Shown: positions 8,489 through 16,614 of the stretch, one piece after another | Numbering within the stretch: position 1 is the stretch's first letter | Layout of the letters: every line of letters begins with the position of its first letter | Source: Rhodococcus sp. OK302 | GTDB taxonomy: Bacteria; Actinomycetota; Actinomycetes; Mycobacteriales; Mycobacteriaceae | Length of the DNA stretch: 64,000 nucleotides | Reading direction: 5' to 3' | Assembly (NCBI RefSeq): GCF_002245895.1 | Contig: NZ_NPJZ01000001.1 | Location: forward strand, 682,001 to 746,000 | Made by a program: the position numbers and the translations under genes | Notes under the pieces: generated by a model | Database searches by the model: none | The model's input: only the letters and a program-made list of their open reading frames with translations | What the model was told of the DNA's origin: nothing

Positions 8489-9263
8489 CGAAAGATGCTC
8501 CTTGCCTGAACGGCTTTGCATCGCCGAGCAACTGTCCTCCGTCGATGGTCATGATCTCGCCGGTAATCCACCCCGCCGCATCGGAAACCAAGAAGGCGAT
8601 AGCGGAGGCGACATCGTCCGGCTCACCGATGCGACCCAACGCTGTCGACGCTGATACTGCCTCTTCGTGTTCCTTCCACAGCGCCTCGGCCAGCTTGGTG
8701 CGCACTACTCCCGGAGCAACCGCGTTGACCCGAATCTTCGGAGACAGTTCGAGAGCCAACTGCTTCGTGACGTGAATGAGGGCGGCCTTCGACGCATTGT
8801 AAGTACCGATCCCGGCCTCGAATGCCATGCCGCCGATAGAGGCGGTATTGACCACGGCGCCACCGTGTTCACTCATCCAGGCTCGCGCGGCAAGGCCTGT
8901 CCATAGGACGGGAGCCCACACGTTGACGTCGAAGGTCTTGGCGAAGCGCGAGTGATCCTGATCGATGATCGGCCCGAACGACGGATTGGTACCCACGTTG
9001 TTCACAAGAATGTCGAGGCTGCCGAAACGCTCGAGGGTTAACTCGACACATTTACGGGCCGCCTCCTCGTCGGTCGCATGGGCACCGACTCCGATCGCAT
9101 GACCGCCGATCTGGGCCGCTGCCGCATCCGCGGATTCCTGTGAGCGCGAAGTTAATACAACGTTCCCGCCGGCCGCAGCAATCGCCTGCGCTGCCGCAAG
9201 ACCGATGCCACGCGAGGCACCGGTGACAATCGCAGTCTTACCCGTGAGATCCAGCCCTGGCAT
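8481..9263 (-). CDS. Short-chain dehydrogenase/reductase in the hydroxyacyl-CoA operon
   Basis: A 260-residue SDR beginning MPGLDLTGKTAIVTG at ATG 9263, with TGASRGIG, a NNVG motif, and YNASKAAL. A much longer frame upstream runs through the preceding gene and is rejected. ATG 9263 sits one base after the stop of the acyl-CoA dehydrogenase, so translation is coupled. It lies between the two proposed dephosphoxylation genes. An SDR in the levulinate operon interconverts 4-oxo- and 4-hydroxyacyl-CoA; this gene is the positional equivalent, but that role is inference. Confidence 0.83.
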   Translation of the reverse strand: MPGLDLTGKTAIVTGASRGIGLAAAQAIAAAGGNVVLTSRSQESADAAAAQIGGHAIGVGAHATDEEAARKCVELTLERFGSLDILVNNVGTNPSFGPIIDQDHSRFAKTFDVNVWAPVLWTGLAARAWMSEHGGAVVNTASIGGMAFEAGIGTYNASKAALIHVTKQLALELSPKIRVNAVAPGVVRTKLAEALWKEHEEAVSASTALGRIGEPDDVASAIAFLVSDAAGWITGEIMTIDGGQLLGDAKPFRQGASFGA

Positions 9264-9264
9264 C

Positions 9265-10485
9265 TCAGTTCGCCTTGACGTCGCGGTACTTCCGCAGTTC
9301 CTGCTTGGCGATAGCGCGCTTGTGCACCTCGTCCGGACCGTCCGCCAGACGAAGCGTGCGCATGTGTGCGTAGGCCATTGCGAGCGGGAAATCATCGGTA
9401 ACGCCGGCGCCGCCGTGAACCTGGATGGCGCGGTCGATGATCTTGAGCGCAATATTCGGTGCGGCAACCTTGATAGCAGCGATTTCGGTACGTGCTTCCT
9501 TGTTGCCCACTGTGTCCATCATGTATGCGGCCTTGAGTGTGAGCAGCCGGACCATCTCGATCTCGATGCGCGCCTCGGCAATCCAGTCCTGAATGTTCGC
9601 GTTGTCGCTGACGGGCTTGCCGAACGTGATACGGGTGGATGCGCGCTTGCACATCAATTCCAGTGCGCGCTCGGCCATTCCGATAGCTCGCATGCAGTGA
9701 TGAATTCGGCCGGGTCCGAGACGTGCCTGGCTGATGGCAAAACCTTCGCCTTCACCGGCGAGGATGTCCTTGACGGGGACGCGTACGTCCTCGAAGGTGA
9801 TCTCGCCGTGCCCTTCGCGGTCTTGATATCCGAAGACGGGCAGGTTACGGAGGATGGTGACACCGGGCGCGTCGATCGGAACCACCATCATGGACTGCTG
9901 GCGGTGCGTCGCAGCATTGACGTCGGTCTTGCCCATCACGATAAGCACCTTGCAGTTCTGGTGCAATGCATTGGAAGCAAACCACTTACGACCATTGAGG
10001 ACGTACTCGTCACCGTCGCGATCCATGCGGAGTTGAATGTTGGTCGCGTCGGAGCTGGCCACCTCGGGCTCGGTCATTGCAAACGCCGAACGGATTTCAC
10101 CTTCCAGCAAGGGCTTGAGGTACTTCTCCTTGTGCTCGTCAGTGCCGAAGAGCGTGAGCACCTCCATGTTGCCGGTGTCGGGGGCGGCGCAGTTGGTAGC
10201 TTCGGACGCAAGATGGCTGCGGCCCATGATCTCTGCGAGCGGCGCATATTCCAGATTGGTCAGGCCGGGACCCCATTCCGGATGGGGATGGAAGAGGTTC
10301 CACAGCCCACGCGCCTTGGCTTCCTTCTTCAGGTCGTCGATGATCGGCGGCTGAAAATGCGGATTGCCGGCGGCGCGCATCTGCTCTTCGTAGACAGCTT
10401 CAGCCGGGTAGACGTGCATTTCCATGAAATCGTTCAACTCGGCCTGGTACTTCTTGGTGCGATCCGAAAACTCAAAGAATGACAT
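9265..10485 (-). CDS. ACAD10/11-type acyl-CoA dehydrogenase (LvaC-like)
   Basis: A 406-residue acyl-CoA dehydrogenase fold protein. It has [15 protein letters not shown] in the FAD region, [11 protein letters not shown], and the late signature [15 protein letters not shown]. In place of the usual E-G-T-x-E-I it has [16 protein letters not shown], which I associate with ACAD10/ACAD11 and LvaC proteins, which process 4-phosphoacyl-CoA to enoyl-CoA. AGGAG precedes ATG 10485. The downstream SDR starts one base after the stop, and the APH-type kinase follows. I infer that it completes removal of a 4-hydroxyl group; an ordinary dehydrogenase role is the alternative. Confidence 0.85.
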   Translation of the reverse strand: MSFFEFSDRTKKYQAELNDFMEMHVYPAEAVYEEQMRAAGNPHFQPPIIDDLKKEAKARGLWNLFHPHPEWGPGLTNLEYAPLAEIMGRSHLASEATNCAAPDTGNMEVLTLFGTDEHKEKYLKPLLEGEIRSAFAMTEPEVASSDATNIQLRMDRDGDEYVLNGRKWFASNALHQNCKVLIVMGKTDVNAATHRQQSMMVVPIDAPGVTILRNLPVFGYQDREGHGEITFEDVRVPVKDILAGEGEGFAISQARLGPGRIHHCMRAIGMAERALELMCKRASTRITFGKPVSDNANIQDWIAEARIEIEMVRLLTLKAAYMMDTVGNKEARTEIAAIKVAAPNIALKIIDRAIQVHGGAGVTDDFPLAMAYAHMRTLRLADGPDEVHKRAIAKQELRKYRDVKAN

Positions 10486-10539
10486 GTGGACTCCTGGCAG
10501 AGAGGGAAGGAAAATTGGGGGTTCGACGCTCGAGGTGGC

Positions 10540-11361
10540 TCATCGACTTCCGGCAAGCAACGACGCCTGGTAGCGGCGCATTCCGCGCAGCCAGCGGTCG
10601 TAATCTGCACCCTTCTGCCGGTACATGTCCAGGACCTTCGGGTGCGGAAGAATTAGGAAGTGCTCGGCATCTACTGCAGCAAGGACGATTTCGGCGCACT
10701 GATCGGGTTCGATGACCTCGCCGGCAGCAAGCACTGCACCGGTCGCAGCTTCGCCCAGTGGATCACCGGAGTCCTTGCCCTCGAACAACAGTTTGGTATT
10801 GACTCCCATCGGACAGAGGCAGCTGACTCGAACGCCCTTGTCTCCGTAGGTCATCGAGAGCCACTCGGCAAACCCGACGGCGGCATGCTTGGTAACGGAG
10901 TACACCGCCGAACCGACCTGGGTGAGAAGGCCGGCGGCAGAGGCGGTACTGATGAAATAGCCCTCCCCGCGCGCAACCCAACCGGGGACGAGCAAACGAG
11001 CGGCCCGAATGTGGGCCCGAACATTGATGTCGAAGGCAATGTCCCAGCCGTCTTCGTCGACATCGAGGCCCAGTCCACCGGTAATGCCGGCATTCGCGAA
11101 GTACAGATCTACCGGGCCGAACGACTCTTCGGCGAGCGCAATCAATCCCTCGATCACACCGACGTCGGATACATCGCCCGCGGAAGCAACAGCCGATCCC
11201 GGATGCGCCGCATTGACCTCGTCGGCAACAGCGGCGGCCGCATCAGCGTTGAGGTCGGCAACAACGACGCTGGCGCCCTCAGCTGCCAGCTTCCGGGCGA
11301 GCGCACCCCCGATGCCCCCGCCGCCACCGGTGACTATTGCAACCTTCTGGGCAACCTTCAC
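10540..11361 (-). CDS. Short-chain dehydrogenase/reductase, first gene of the operon
   Basis: A 273-residue SDR with the glycine motif TGGGGGIGGALARK near residues 11-24, NAGITGG, and the catalytic YSVTKHAAVGF. The C-terminus has a longer tail (HPKVLDMYRQKGADYDRW) seen in a group of actinobacterial SDRs. GTG 11361 has GAGAGG 8 bp upstream. It is the promoter-proximal gene of the nine-gene operon, 54 bp before the acyl-CoA dehydrogenase. A TetR-type operator lies 67 bp upstream of the start. Substrate is unassigned. Confidence 0.83.
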   Translation of the reverse strand: MKVAQKVAIVTGGGGGIGGALARKLAAEGASVVVADLNADAAAAVADEVNAAHPGSAVASAGDVSDVGVIEGLIALAEESFGPVDLYFANAGITGGLGLDVDEDGWDIAFDINVRAHIRAARLLVPGWVARGEGYFISTASAAGLLTQVGSAVYSVTKHAAVGFAEWLSMTYGDKGVRVSCLCPMGVNTKLLFEGKDSGDPLGEAATGAVLAAGEVIEPDQCAEIVLAAVDAEHFLILPHPKVLDMYRQKGADYDRWLRGMRRYQASLLAGSR

Positions 11362-11427
11362 GTTCGATTCCTCTCGCTTGCATTCACCGGAAGTTCATAT
11401 CAGTGATCCACGTCTCCCCTCATGTAT

Positions 11428-11447
11428 AGTTGAATCCGGCGTCAACT
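11428..11447 (-). promoter_or_regulatory. Candidate TetR operator upstream of the catabolic operon
   Basis: The sequence AGTTGAATCCGGCGTCAACT has perfect 6-bp inverted arms (AGTTGA/TCAACT) around an 8-bp centre. A copy matching at 16 of 20 positions lies at 12315-12334 upstream of the TetR gene. Occurrence at both promoters is what would be expected for an autoregulated local repressor. Confidence 0.6.
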
Positions 11448-11577
11448 TCAACCACCCAGCTACGGATACAACAAAGTCCGCTTCCCGGCTCCGGTTCCCG
11501 TGGGATCTCAGCTCCTGATGCGCGCGACGGTGGTCGCCGTCGGCCGAGGCAATCTCCGTCCGCTCACACGCGCGGAA

Positions 11578-12258
11578 TCAACCGCGATCAGGAAACCTGA
11601 GCGCGTTTGCCCATAGTTTCGTGACGGTGACAACGACATCTTCGAAATCAAGGGGCCGCCCGTCCACCATCCCCTCACCCAACGTGAAAATGCTGAAGGC
11701 AAACCGGCTTACCATGCCGGACAACGCTATCGACGCCGTCAGCGGATCCAGCGATGCATCAGCGATGCCACGTTTCTGCAGATCGGCAATGCCCCGGGCA
11801 TTACGCCTGATAAAGGCGTCGGCGCGTTCGTTGCGGATCCTACGGAACTCGGGGTCGATATGCGCGACCTGCTCCATGAGACCCATCAGCTTCGCATTGC
11901 GCTGGTATGCAGCGAGATACGCCCGATTACTTGCCTCCAGAGCTGCGTACGGATCATCCGTACCGGCAACCCGGCCCATGCCGGGATGCATCATTTCTTC
12001 ACGTGCGACCTCGAGGACTGCTGCAAAGACCTCTTCTTTGTTGGCAAAATACGTATAGAAGGAGCCGGTAGCGCACCCAGCTCCCTTCGCAATGTCTATC
12101 AGGCGAGCATCAAGGTAGCCGGCGGTCTCGAAAACCTCACGTGCCGAGGCGATCAGAGCTGCGCGGGTCCTCGCGCCACGTTGCGTGCTCGGCGGATCAC
12201 GATGCAACGTCGGCGACGTAAGCGGAAGCGCGGATATCCGAGAATCCTCATCGAGCAC
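11578..12258 (-). CDS. TetR family regulator of the catabolic operon
   Basis: A 226-residue TetR protein. The N-terminal helix-turn-helix covers about residues 25-75: RAALIASAREVFETAGY, then GSFYTYFANKEEVFAAVLE. The C-terminal ligand domain is unassigned. GTG 12258 is chosen because AAGGAG sits 6 bp upstream; a longer frame to 12303 lacks such a site. It lies between qsdA (205 bp upstream) and the nine-gene operon (216 bp downstream), all on the minus strand. Matching 20-bp palindromes precede both this gene and the operon, so it probably represses both, with a CoA ester or related pathway compound as inducer (inferred). Confidence 0.85.
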   Translation of the reverse strand: MLDEDSRISALPLTSPTLHRDPPSTQRGARTRAALIASAREVFETAGYLDARLIDIAKGAGCATGSFYTYFANKEEVFAAVLEVAREEMMHPGMGRVAGTDDPYAALEASNRAYLAAYQRNAKLMGLMEQVAHIDPEFRRIRNERADAFIRRNARGIADLQKRGIADASLDPLTASIALSGMVSRFAFSIFTLGEGMVDGRPLDFEDVVVTVTKLWANALRFPDRG

Positions 12259-12314
12259 AGTGCTCTCCTTTCGCGAAGTTCGCTGCCATCGAAGGACATT
12301 CACAACAAACTCAA

Positions 12315-12334
12315 TGTTGACGCCGAGTTCAAGT
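12315..12334 (-). promoter_or_regulatory. Second copy of the TetR operator
   Basis: Read on the minus strand this is ACTTGAACTCGGCGTCAACA, identical at 16 of 20 positions to the site at 11428-11447, including the shared CGGCGTCAAC. It lies 57 bp upstream of the TetR start at 12258, consistent with autoregulation. Confidence 0.55.
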
Positions 12335-12463
12335 GTACGCTCAGGTGAGACCTACGGCACACAATCGGTCGATTTCACACGACAGGCGCAACGATGGTCA
12401 TTGTTCTCGACCAGCAGAGCCTGGCGAGACCGAAGGCAATGATCTGCGGGGCGCCGGCCAGGA

Positions 12464-13435
12464 TCAGTTCTCGAAATATCGACGAGGATTGTCCACCAGC
12501 ATTGTCGTGATCTGCTCTTCGGTCACTCCACGTTCGAGCAGTGCCGGTATGACCTGATCGCTGATGTGCGTGAAGTTCCAGTTCGGTACCGCCGCCTCTT
12601 TCGCCTCACTCGAGAACCAGTCGATAAAACACGAGGCGTCGTGTGAAAGGACCATCCTCTCGGCATATCCGCGACGCACCATTTCGACCACGGTATTCAC
12701 CCGATTCTCGAAGGGCAGCAATACATCCAGACCGAATCGGTCCATGCCCAACAGCGAACCCCCGTCCGCGAGTGCACACAGGTAATCGAGGTCCGTCGAA
12801 TCGCCCGAATGACCGATGACTACTTTCGCGAGGTCCACACCCTCGTCGGCCAGCACTTTCTGTACGACCAGGCCGGATTCGGTGTGTGGGTTGGTATGGA
12901 CCGTGATCGGCACTCCGGTTTCGACCTGCGCCGCTCCGACTGCGCGCATCACGCGCTCGACGCCCGGAGTAAGGCCGGATTCCTCGATTGCGCATTTGAG
13001 GAACGACGCACGGATGTCGGTTCCGGCAATGCCCTCTCGAATGTCCTTGACGAAGAGATCGACCATCGGATCCTGCACGTCGACCATCAATCCGGGTCCG
13101 ACGTAATGAAATTGGAACGGAAGGTCGTTGTGGGTGTAGATGCCGGTGGCGACGATGATGTTGAGATCGACCTGCTCGTTGATACGCGCGATACGCGGAA
13201 TGTAGCGACCAAGACCGATAACGGTCGGGTCGACGATGGTGCTGATTCCCCGGGACTTCAGTTCCGTGAGCTTGGCAACGGCATCGGCAACCCGTACGTC
13301 CTCATCCCACGGTTCGGGATAGTCGGGAAAGTTCTGACGCATCTCTTCTCCGAGAACGAAGACGTGCTCGTGCATCAGCACCATTCCCAGATCGGCTGTA
13401 TCCACCGGCCCACGAACGGTGTGTACTGAACCCAT
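12464..13435 (-). CDS. qsdA: Phosphotriesterase-like lactonase QsdA
   Basis: A 323-residue amidohydrolase-fold lactonase, the length of R. erythropolis QsdA. All binuclear metal ligands of the phosphotriesterase-like lactonase family are visible: H22 and H24 (MHEH), carboxylated-lysine position K147 (FLKCAI), H180 (ITVHT), H209 (IGHSGD) and D266 (LSHDAS). QsdA hydrolyses the lactone ring of N-acyl-homoserine lactones and other gamma-lactones, quenching quorum sensing and feeding lactone catabolism. AGGGG lies 8 bp before ATG 13435. It is divergent from qsdR with a palindrome between. The adjacent minus-strand operon could consume the hydroxy acids released. Confidence 0.9.
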   Translation of the reverse strand: MGSVHTVRGPVDTADLGMVLMHEHVFVLGEEMRQNFPDYPEPWDEDVRVADAVAKLTELKSRGISTIVDPTVIGLGRYIPRIARINEQVDLNIIVATGIYTHNDLPFQFHYVGPGLMVDVQDPMVDLFVKDIREGIAGTDIRASFLKCAIEESGLTPGVERVMRAVGAAQVETGVPITVHTNPHTESGLVVQKVLADEGVDLAKVVIGHSGDSTDLDYLCALADGGSLLGMDRFGLDVLLPFENRVNTVVEMVRRGYAERMVLSHDASCFIDWFSSEAKEAAVPNWNFTHISDQVIPALLERGVTEEQITTMLVDNPRRYFEN

Positions 13436-13470
13436 CGATCAAACCCCTGACTGTGATTGGCATCACCAAC

Positions 13471-13497
13471 GTGAGACAATGGGAAAGTGTGTCTCAC
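13471..13497. promoter_or_regulatory. Inverted repeat in the qsdA-qsdR intergenic region
   Basis: GTGAGACA (13471-13478) and TGTCTCAC (13490-13497) form a perfect 8-bp inverted repeat with an 11-bp spacer, 36 bp upstream of qsdA and 84 bp upstream of qsdR. It is the clearest dyad in this divergent promoter region and a good candidate QsdR operator. Confidence 0.55.
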
Positions 13498-13580
13498 GCC
13501 ATGCGGTTCGTCAACAGGTGCAGCCCAGCCCGATCAATACTTGATGATGCAACGCCGGACAACTGTAGAGGATGCCTCCG

Positions 13581-14141
13581 ATGCCTTCCGACCACGAGCG
13601 CCGACGGGCGATCGACACTGCCGCGAGTATGTACCTCGCCGAGCAGCCGCTCGATATGTCACTACTGGCCGAGCGCCTCGGAATAGGCCGCGCGACGCTC
13701 TATCGCTGGGTCGGAAATCGCGACACGCTCCTGAGTATCGTCCTCGCTGAGGCCACCGAACGCACGTACCGAAAAGCCATGTCGCAGGCCGTCGACCAGG
13801 GCGCCGACTACATTCTCGACGTATTCGGCCGCGTCATGCACGCAGTGGAATCGTCCACCGAACTCCGGGCGCTGATCAAGCGTGAGCCCATGCTGTTCGT
13901 CAAACTCGCATTGCTGCCGGGGTCTATCGAGTCGATCTCCACGTCGATCGCAGCTGAGATCCTCCAAACTCAGATCGATGCCGGCCACATCACGATCGTC
14001 CTCTCACCGCAGGTTCTGGCCGGCGCTCTGGTTCGCATCTGCGACGTTCATCTTTTCGCGCCGCTACTCGGGCATGAGAGGGCGGAAATCGAAACAGCCC
14101 TCGACCTGATCGCACTACTACTCGGAGTTACCCGCACATAA
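13581..14141 (+). CDS. qsdR: TetR family regulator QsdR
   Basis: A TetR-type repressor of 186 residues from ATG 13581. The helix-turn-helix region reads MSLLAERLGIGRATLYRWVG, near residues 25-46. The C-terminal part (EIETALDLIALLLGV at the end) matches my recollection of the QsdR-type ligand-binding domain. AGAGG lies 9 bp before ATG 13581; ATG 13572 is an alternative with no spacing for a ribosome-binding site. QsdR controls qsdA in R. erythropolis and responds to gamma-lactones. Here it is divergent from qsdA, 145 bp away. Confidence 0.85.
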   Translation: MPSDHERRRAIDTAASMYLAEQPLDMSLLAERLGIGRATLYRWVGNRDTLLSIVLAEATERTYRKAMSQAVDQGADYILDVFGRVMHAVESSTELRALIKREPMLFVKLALLPGSIESISTSIAAEILQTQIDAGHITIVLSPQVLAGALVRICDVHLFAPLLGHERAEIETALDLIALLLGVTRT

Positions 14142-14169
14142 ATCCCGACACACGCGACAAAATTTATCG

Positions 14170-14181
14170 TCAGACGTCTGA
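14170..14181. promoter_or_regulatory. Perfect palindrome TCAGACGTCTGA upstream of the GntR gene
   Basis: A 12-bp perfect palindrome lies 40 bp upstream of the GntR start and 28 bp after qsdR. GntR/FadR-family proteins often bind such short dyads in their own promoter, so autoregulation is likely. Confidence 0.45.
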
Positions 14182-14221
14182 TGACTTGCTAGGCTCCCTG
14201 CAGTCAACCGGAGAGGTAGCC

Positions 14222-14926
14222 GTGTCCGACGAACATGCAGGTTCTGTACTGCGCAGCGGTCCGCTGGTACCGCAACTGGAACAGATATTCCGGTCGAGAA
14301 TCCAACAGGCACAATGGGCTCCGACAACACGGATCCCCAGCGAAGCCGCACTTGCCACCGAACTGGGCGTCGGGCGTTCGTCCATCCGTGAAGCGATTCG
14401 CCTGCTGGCCCGTGACGGACTACTGGAAGTACGGCACGGCATCGGCACATTCGTCGCCGCTGAATCCGACCTCGAACATGCCGGCGAGTTCACCCGACTC
14501 CTCCGGCGATCACGTCTCCTCGAAGTTTTCGAGGTCCGACGCGCCTTGGAAGTCGAGGCTGCCAGGCTCGCAGCCGAGCGCGCACAACCTGCAGACCTGG
14601 AGAGGCTTCGACGCCAACTCTCCGTGCGCCACAGCCACTTCGAAGGCGATGTCGAGAAGTTCGTCGACGTAGACCTGGACTTTCACACCGAAGTGGTTCG
14701 ACTGTCAGGGAATGCAGTTCTGCTTTCCCTGTTCGAGTCGGTGCGCCCGCTTCTTCGCGACACGCTTGTCGAATTGATGTCCAACGAAGTCGGAGTTCCC
14801 GACACTTCACATACCCACGACCAATTACTCACAGCACTGCAGGAGTCAGACCCGGACGCAGCGGTAGCCGCCACGCGGGAGAACATCGATACGGTCTTGC
14901 GGAAACTGCGCGTACTCGATAGTTAG
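14222..14926 (+). CDS. GntR family regulator, FadR/FCD subfamily
   Basis: A 234-residue GntR protein. The winged-helix part contains RIPSEAALATELGVGRSSIR and a wing HGIGTFVA (about residues 40-85). The FCD ligand domain follows, with an RRALEVEAARLAA helix, and metal/ligand-type residues DLDFHTEVVRLSGN and THDQLLTAL. GTG 14222 is supported by GGAGAGG upstream. The ABC ATPase gene follows after 15 bp on the same strand and may be co-transcribed. Effector unknown; FCD members usually sense organic acids. Confidence 0.85.
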   Translation: MSDEHAGSVLRSGPLVPQLEQIFRSRIQQAQWAPTTRIPSEAALATELGVGRSSIREAIRLLARDGLLEVRHGIGTFVAAESDLEHAGEFTRLLRRSRLLEVFEVRRALEVEAARLAAERAQPADLERLRRQLSVRHSHFEGDVEKFVDVDLDFHTEVVRLSGNAVLLSLFESVRPLLRDTLVELMSNEVGVPDTSHTHDQLLTALQESDPDAAVAATRENIDTVLRKLRVLDS

Positions 14927-14941
14927 AAAGGCCTCATCGAC

Positions 14942-15748
14942 GTGCAACATTCTCACGGCACAGTGCTCTCGACAGAACACGTGGATTTGGTCCGCGGCGG
15001 CCGATACTTGTTGCGAGACATCACTATTTCTATCGAACCCGGCCAACACTGGGCACTGCTCGGCGCAAACGGCGCCGGCAAGAGCACGCTACTGAGCCTG
15101 TTCGGTGCGACCGAGCACCCCACCCGTGGTTCCGTCTTCGTGCTCGGCCACAGGTTGGGCCGTGTCGATATGCGTGAACTGCGAATGGACATCGGACACG
15201 TCAACCCGCGCCACACTATCGGGATTCCGATCACCGTCCGAAACGTCGTCGTCACCGGCCTGACCAACACCACCGAGATAATGCCGCGTTGGTCACCGAC
15301 GCCCGAGCAATTAGCTCATGCCGACGCCTTGATCGACCTACTCGGCATGAGCCCACGTTCGGATGCACTGTGGCCCAACCTGTCTCAAGGTGAGCGCGGG
15401 CGAACCCTGATTGCCCGGGCTCTCATGGTCGAGCCCAGACTGCTCCTTCTCGACGAACCTGCCACCGGCCTCGACCTGGCTGCCCGCGAGCAACTGCTGA
15501 CCGCACTGGACGATCTCCGTCACCAAAATCCGGCTCTGGCAAGCATTCTCGTGACTCATCACATCGAAGAAATTCCGAGCACGACGACGCATGCTCTGCT
15601 GATCAAGGATGGAATCATCATCGCGAACGGTCTCGCCGACGACGTGATCACAACGGAGAACATCAGCGAATGCTTCTCTCATCCCATTGAGATCGAGCGA
15701 CGCAACCGGCGCTGGAATGCTCGGTCCCGGCCCCGTGAACTGATCTGA
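14942..15748 (+). CDS. ABC transporter ATP-binding protein
   Basis: A 268-residue single-domain ABC ATPase. Walker A is GANGAGKST (near residues 38-46), the signature is LSQGERGRTLIARAL, Walker B is LLLLDEPATGLD, and the switch histidine lies in LVTHHIEEIP. The fold resembles ATPases of iron-chelate and related importers. No permease or binding protein is adjacent, so it is an orphan here and may pair with a distant membrane partner or have a non-transport role. GTG 14942 follows AAAGG. It converges on soxR with 7 bp between stops. Confidence 0.85.
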   Translation: MQHSHGTVLSTEHVDLVRGGRYLLRDITISIEPGQHWALLGANGAGKSTLLSLFGATEHPTRGSVFVLGHRLGRVDMRELRMDIGHVNPRHTIGIPITVRNVVVTGLTNTTEIMPRWSPTPEQLAHADALIDLLGMSPRSDALWPNLSQGERGRTLIARALMVEPRLLLLDEPATGLDLAAREQLLTALDDLRHQNPALASILVTHHIEEIPSTTTHALLIKDGIIIANGLADDVITTENISECFSHPIEIERRNRRWNARSRPRELI

Positions 15749-15755
15749 AAACACG

Positions 15756-16196
15756 TCAGAGTCGACGCGCACCCGGACCGTCTCTACCCAGTTCGTCGCC
15801 CGGGTTGAGGAGATTGCACGTTTTGAGAGACAGGCATCCGCAACCGATACATCCGGTCAGTTGCTCCTGGAGTCGGGCGATCGCCTGCTTGCGGTCCTCC
15901 AGTCGCTGATTCCATTCCTCGGAAATCCTGCTCCAGTCCTTCTTGTTGGGCGTACGACCCTCGGGGAGAGAGGCAAACACCTCTGCGACCTCTGCGAGTG
16001 GAATACCGAACCGGACAGCCAACTGGATCAACGACACCCGCCTGATCGCGTGGCGCGGAAACTTGCGCATATTACCGGCGGTCCGCTCGGCCGGAATCAG
16101 TCCGAGGCTCTCGTAGTACCGAACGGCCGACACCGCCGCACCCGTACGGGCGGACACCTCCCCGATGGAGAGAAGTTCGTCGCTCTTGCGGATCAT
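15756..16196 (-). CDS. soxR: Redox-sensing MerR-family activator SoxR
   Basis: A 146-residue MerR protein with an N-terminal winged helix (LLSIGEVSARTGAAVSAVRYYESLGLI, residues 8-34 in outline) and the SoxR [2Fe-2S] cluster motif with C116, C119, C121 and C127 (CIGCGCLSLKTC). SoxR is activated by redox-cycling compounds and, in actinobacteria, controls a small set of oxidoreductase and export genes. A SoxR-box-like palindrome sits at 16226-16243, 30 bp upstream of ATG 16196, suggesting autoregulation. Confidence 0.92.
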   Translation of the reverse strand: MIRKSDELLSIGEVSARTGAAVSAVRYYESLGLIPAERTAGNMRKFPRHAIRRVSLIQLAVRFGIPLAEVAEVFASLPEGRTPNKKDWSRISEEWNQRLEDRKQAIARLQEQLTGCIGCGCLSLKTCNLLNPGDELGRDGPGARRL

Positions 16197-16225
16197 CTTG
16201 CCTCCCAGCGGTAGTCCGAACTTGA

Positions 16226-16243
16226 CCTCGAGCGTACTTGAGA
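16226..16243. promoter_or_regulatory. SoxR box
   Basis: CCTCGAGCGTACTTGAGA matches the classical 18-bp SoxR box CCTCAAGTTAACTTGAGG at 13 of 18 positions and preserves its dyad (CTCGAG/CTTGAG). It lies between soxR and the divergent HhH gene, much nearer soxR. Confidence 0.7.
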
Positions 16244-16391
16244 TTTTACAGTCATCAGCCGATATTCCCTCCCGATACCTCTATCGACACCAGGGTGAGT
16301 GCTGGTTTACTTCTGATTGTCTTGCCGTCGTAACGTGTATCGAAGTGGTGATCGCAGCCCGCATATTTTGTCACCGAAGGAGAGTTGAGCC

Positions 16392-16607
16392 GTGACCGAA
16401 TCGAATGCAGCCCAGACCGGCGAAGGTTTCCCGAAGACCGGCGCGCCCGCACTGCGCGCTTTGCTGGGCGCGGGATACACCGAGCTATCGCAACTGACGT
16501 CGGTATCGGAAAAGGAACTGGCGAAGCTTCACGGCATGGGACCGAAAGCACTACGCATCCTTCGTGAAGCTCTCGCAGAACGAGGACTGACATTCGCCGA
16601 GAAATGA
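16392..16607 (+). CDS. Small helix-hairpin-helix protein
   Basis: A 71-residue acidic small protein. Residues about 22-62 (LLGAGYTELSQLTSVSEKEL, then LHGMGPKALRILREAL) form a helix-hairpin-helix as seen at the C-terminus of RNA polymerase alpha and in DNA-binding small proteins. GTG 16392 has GAAGGAG 9 bp upstream. It is divergent from soxR and converges on a diguanylate cyclase gene with a 7-bp gap. Role unknown: it may bind nucleic acid or a protein partner. Confidence 0.75.
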   Translation: MTESNAAQTGEGFPKTGAPALRALLGAGYTELSQLTSVSEKELAKLHGMGPKALRILREALAERGLTFAEK

Positions 16608-16614
16608 CCGACCT

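Noticed and set aside
9205..10482. 425-codon open frame on the plus strand
   Set aside because: It is antisense to the acyl-CoA dehydrogenase at 9265-10485, whose motifs and coupling are clear. High-GC third positions produce such mirror frames.
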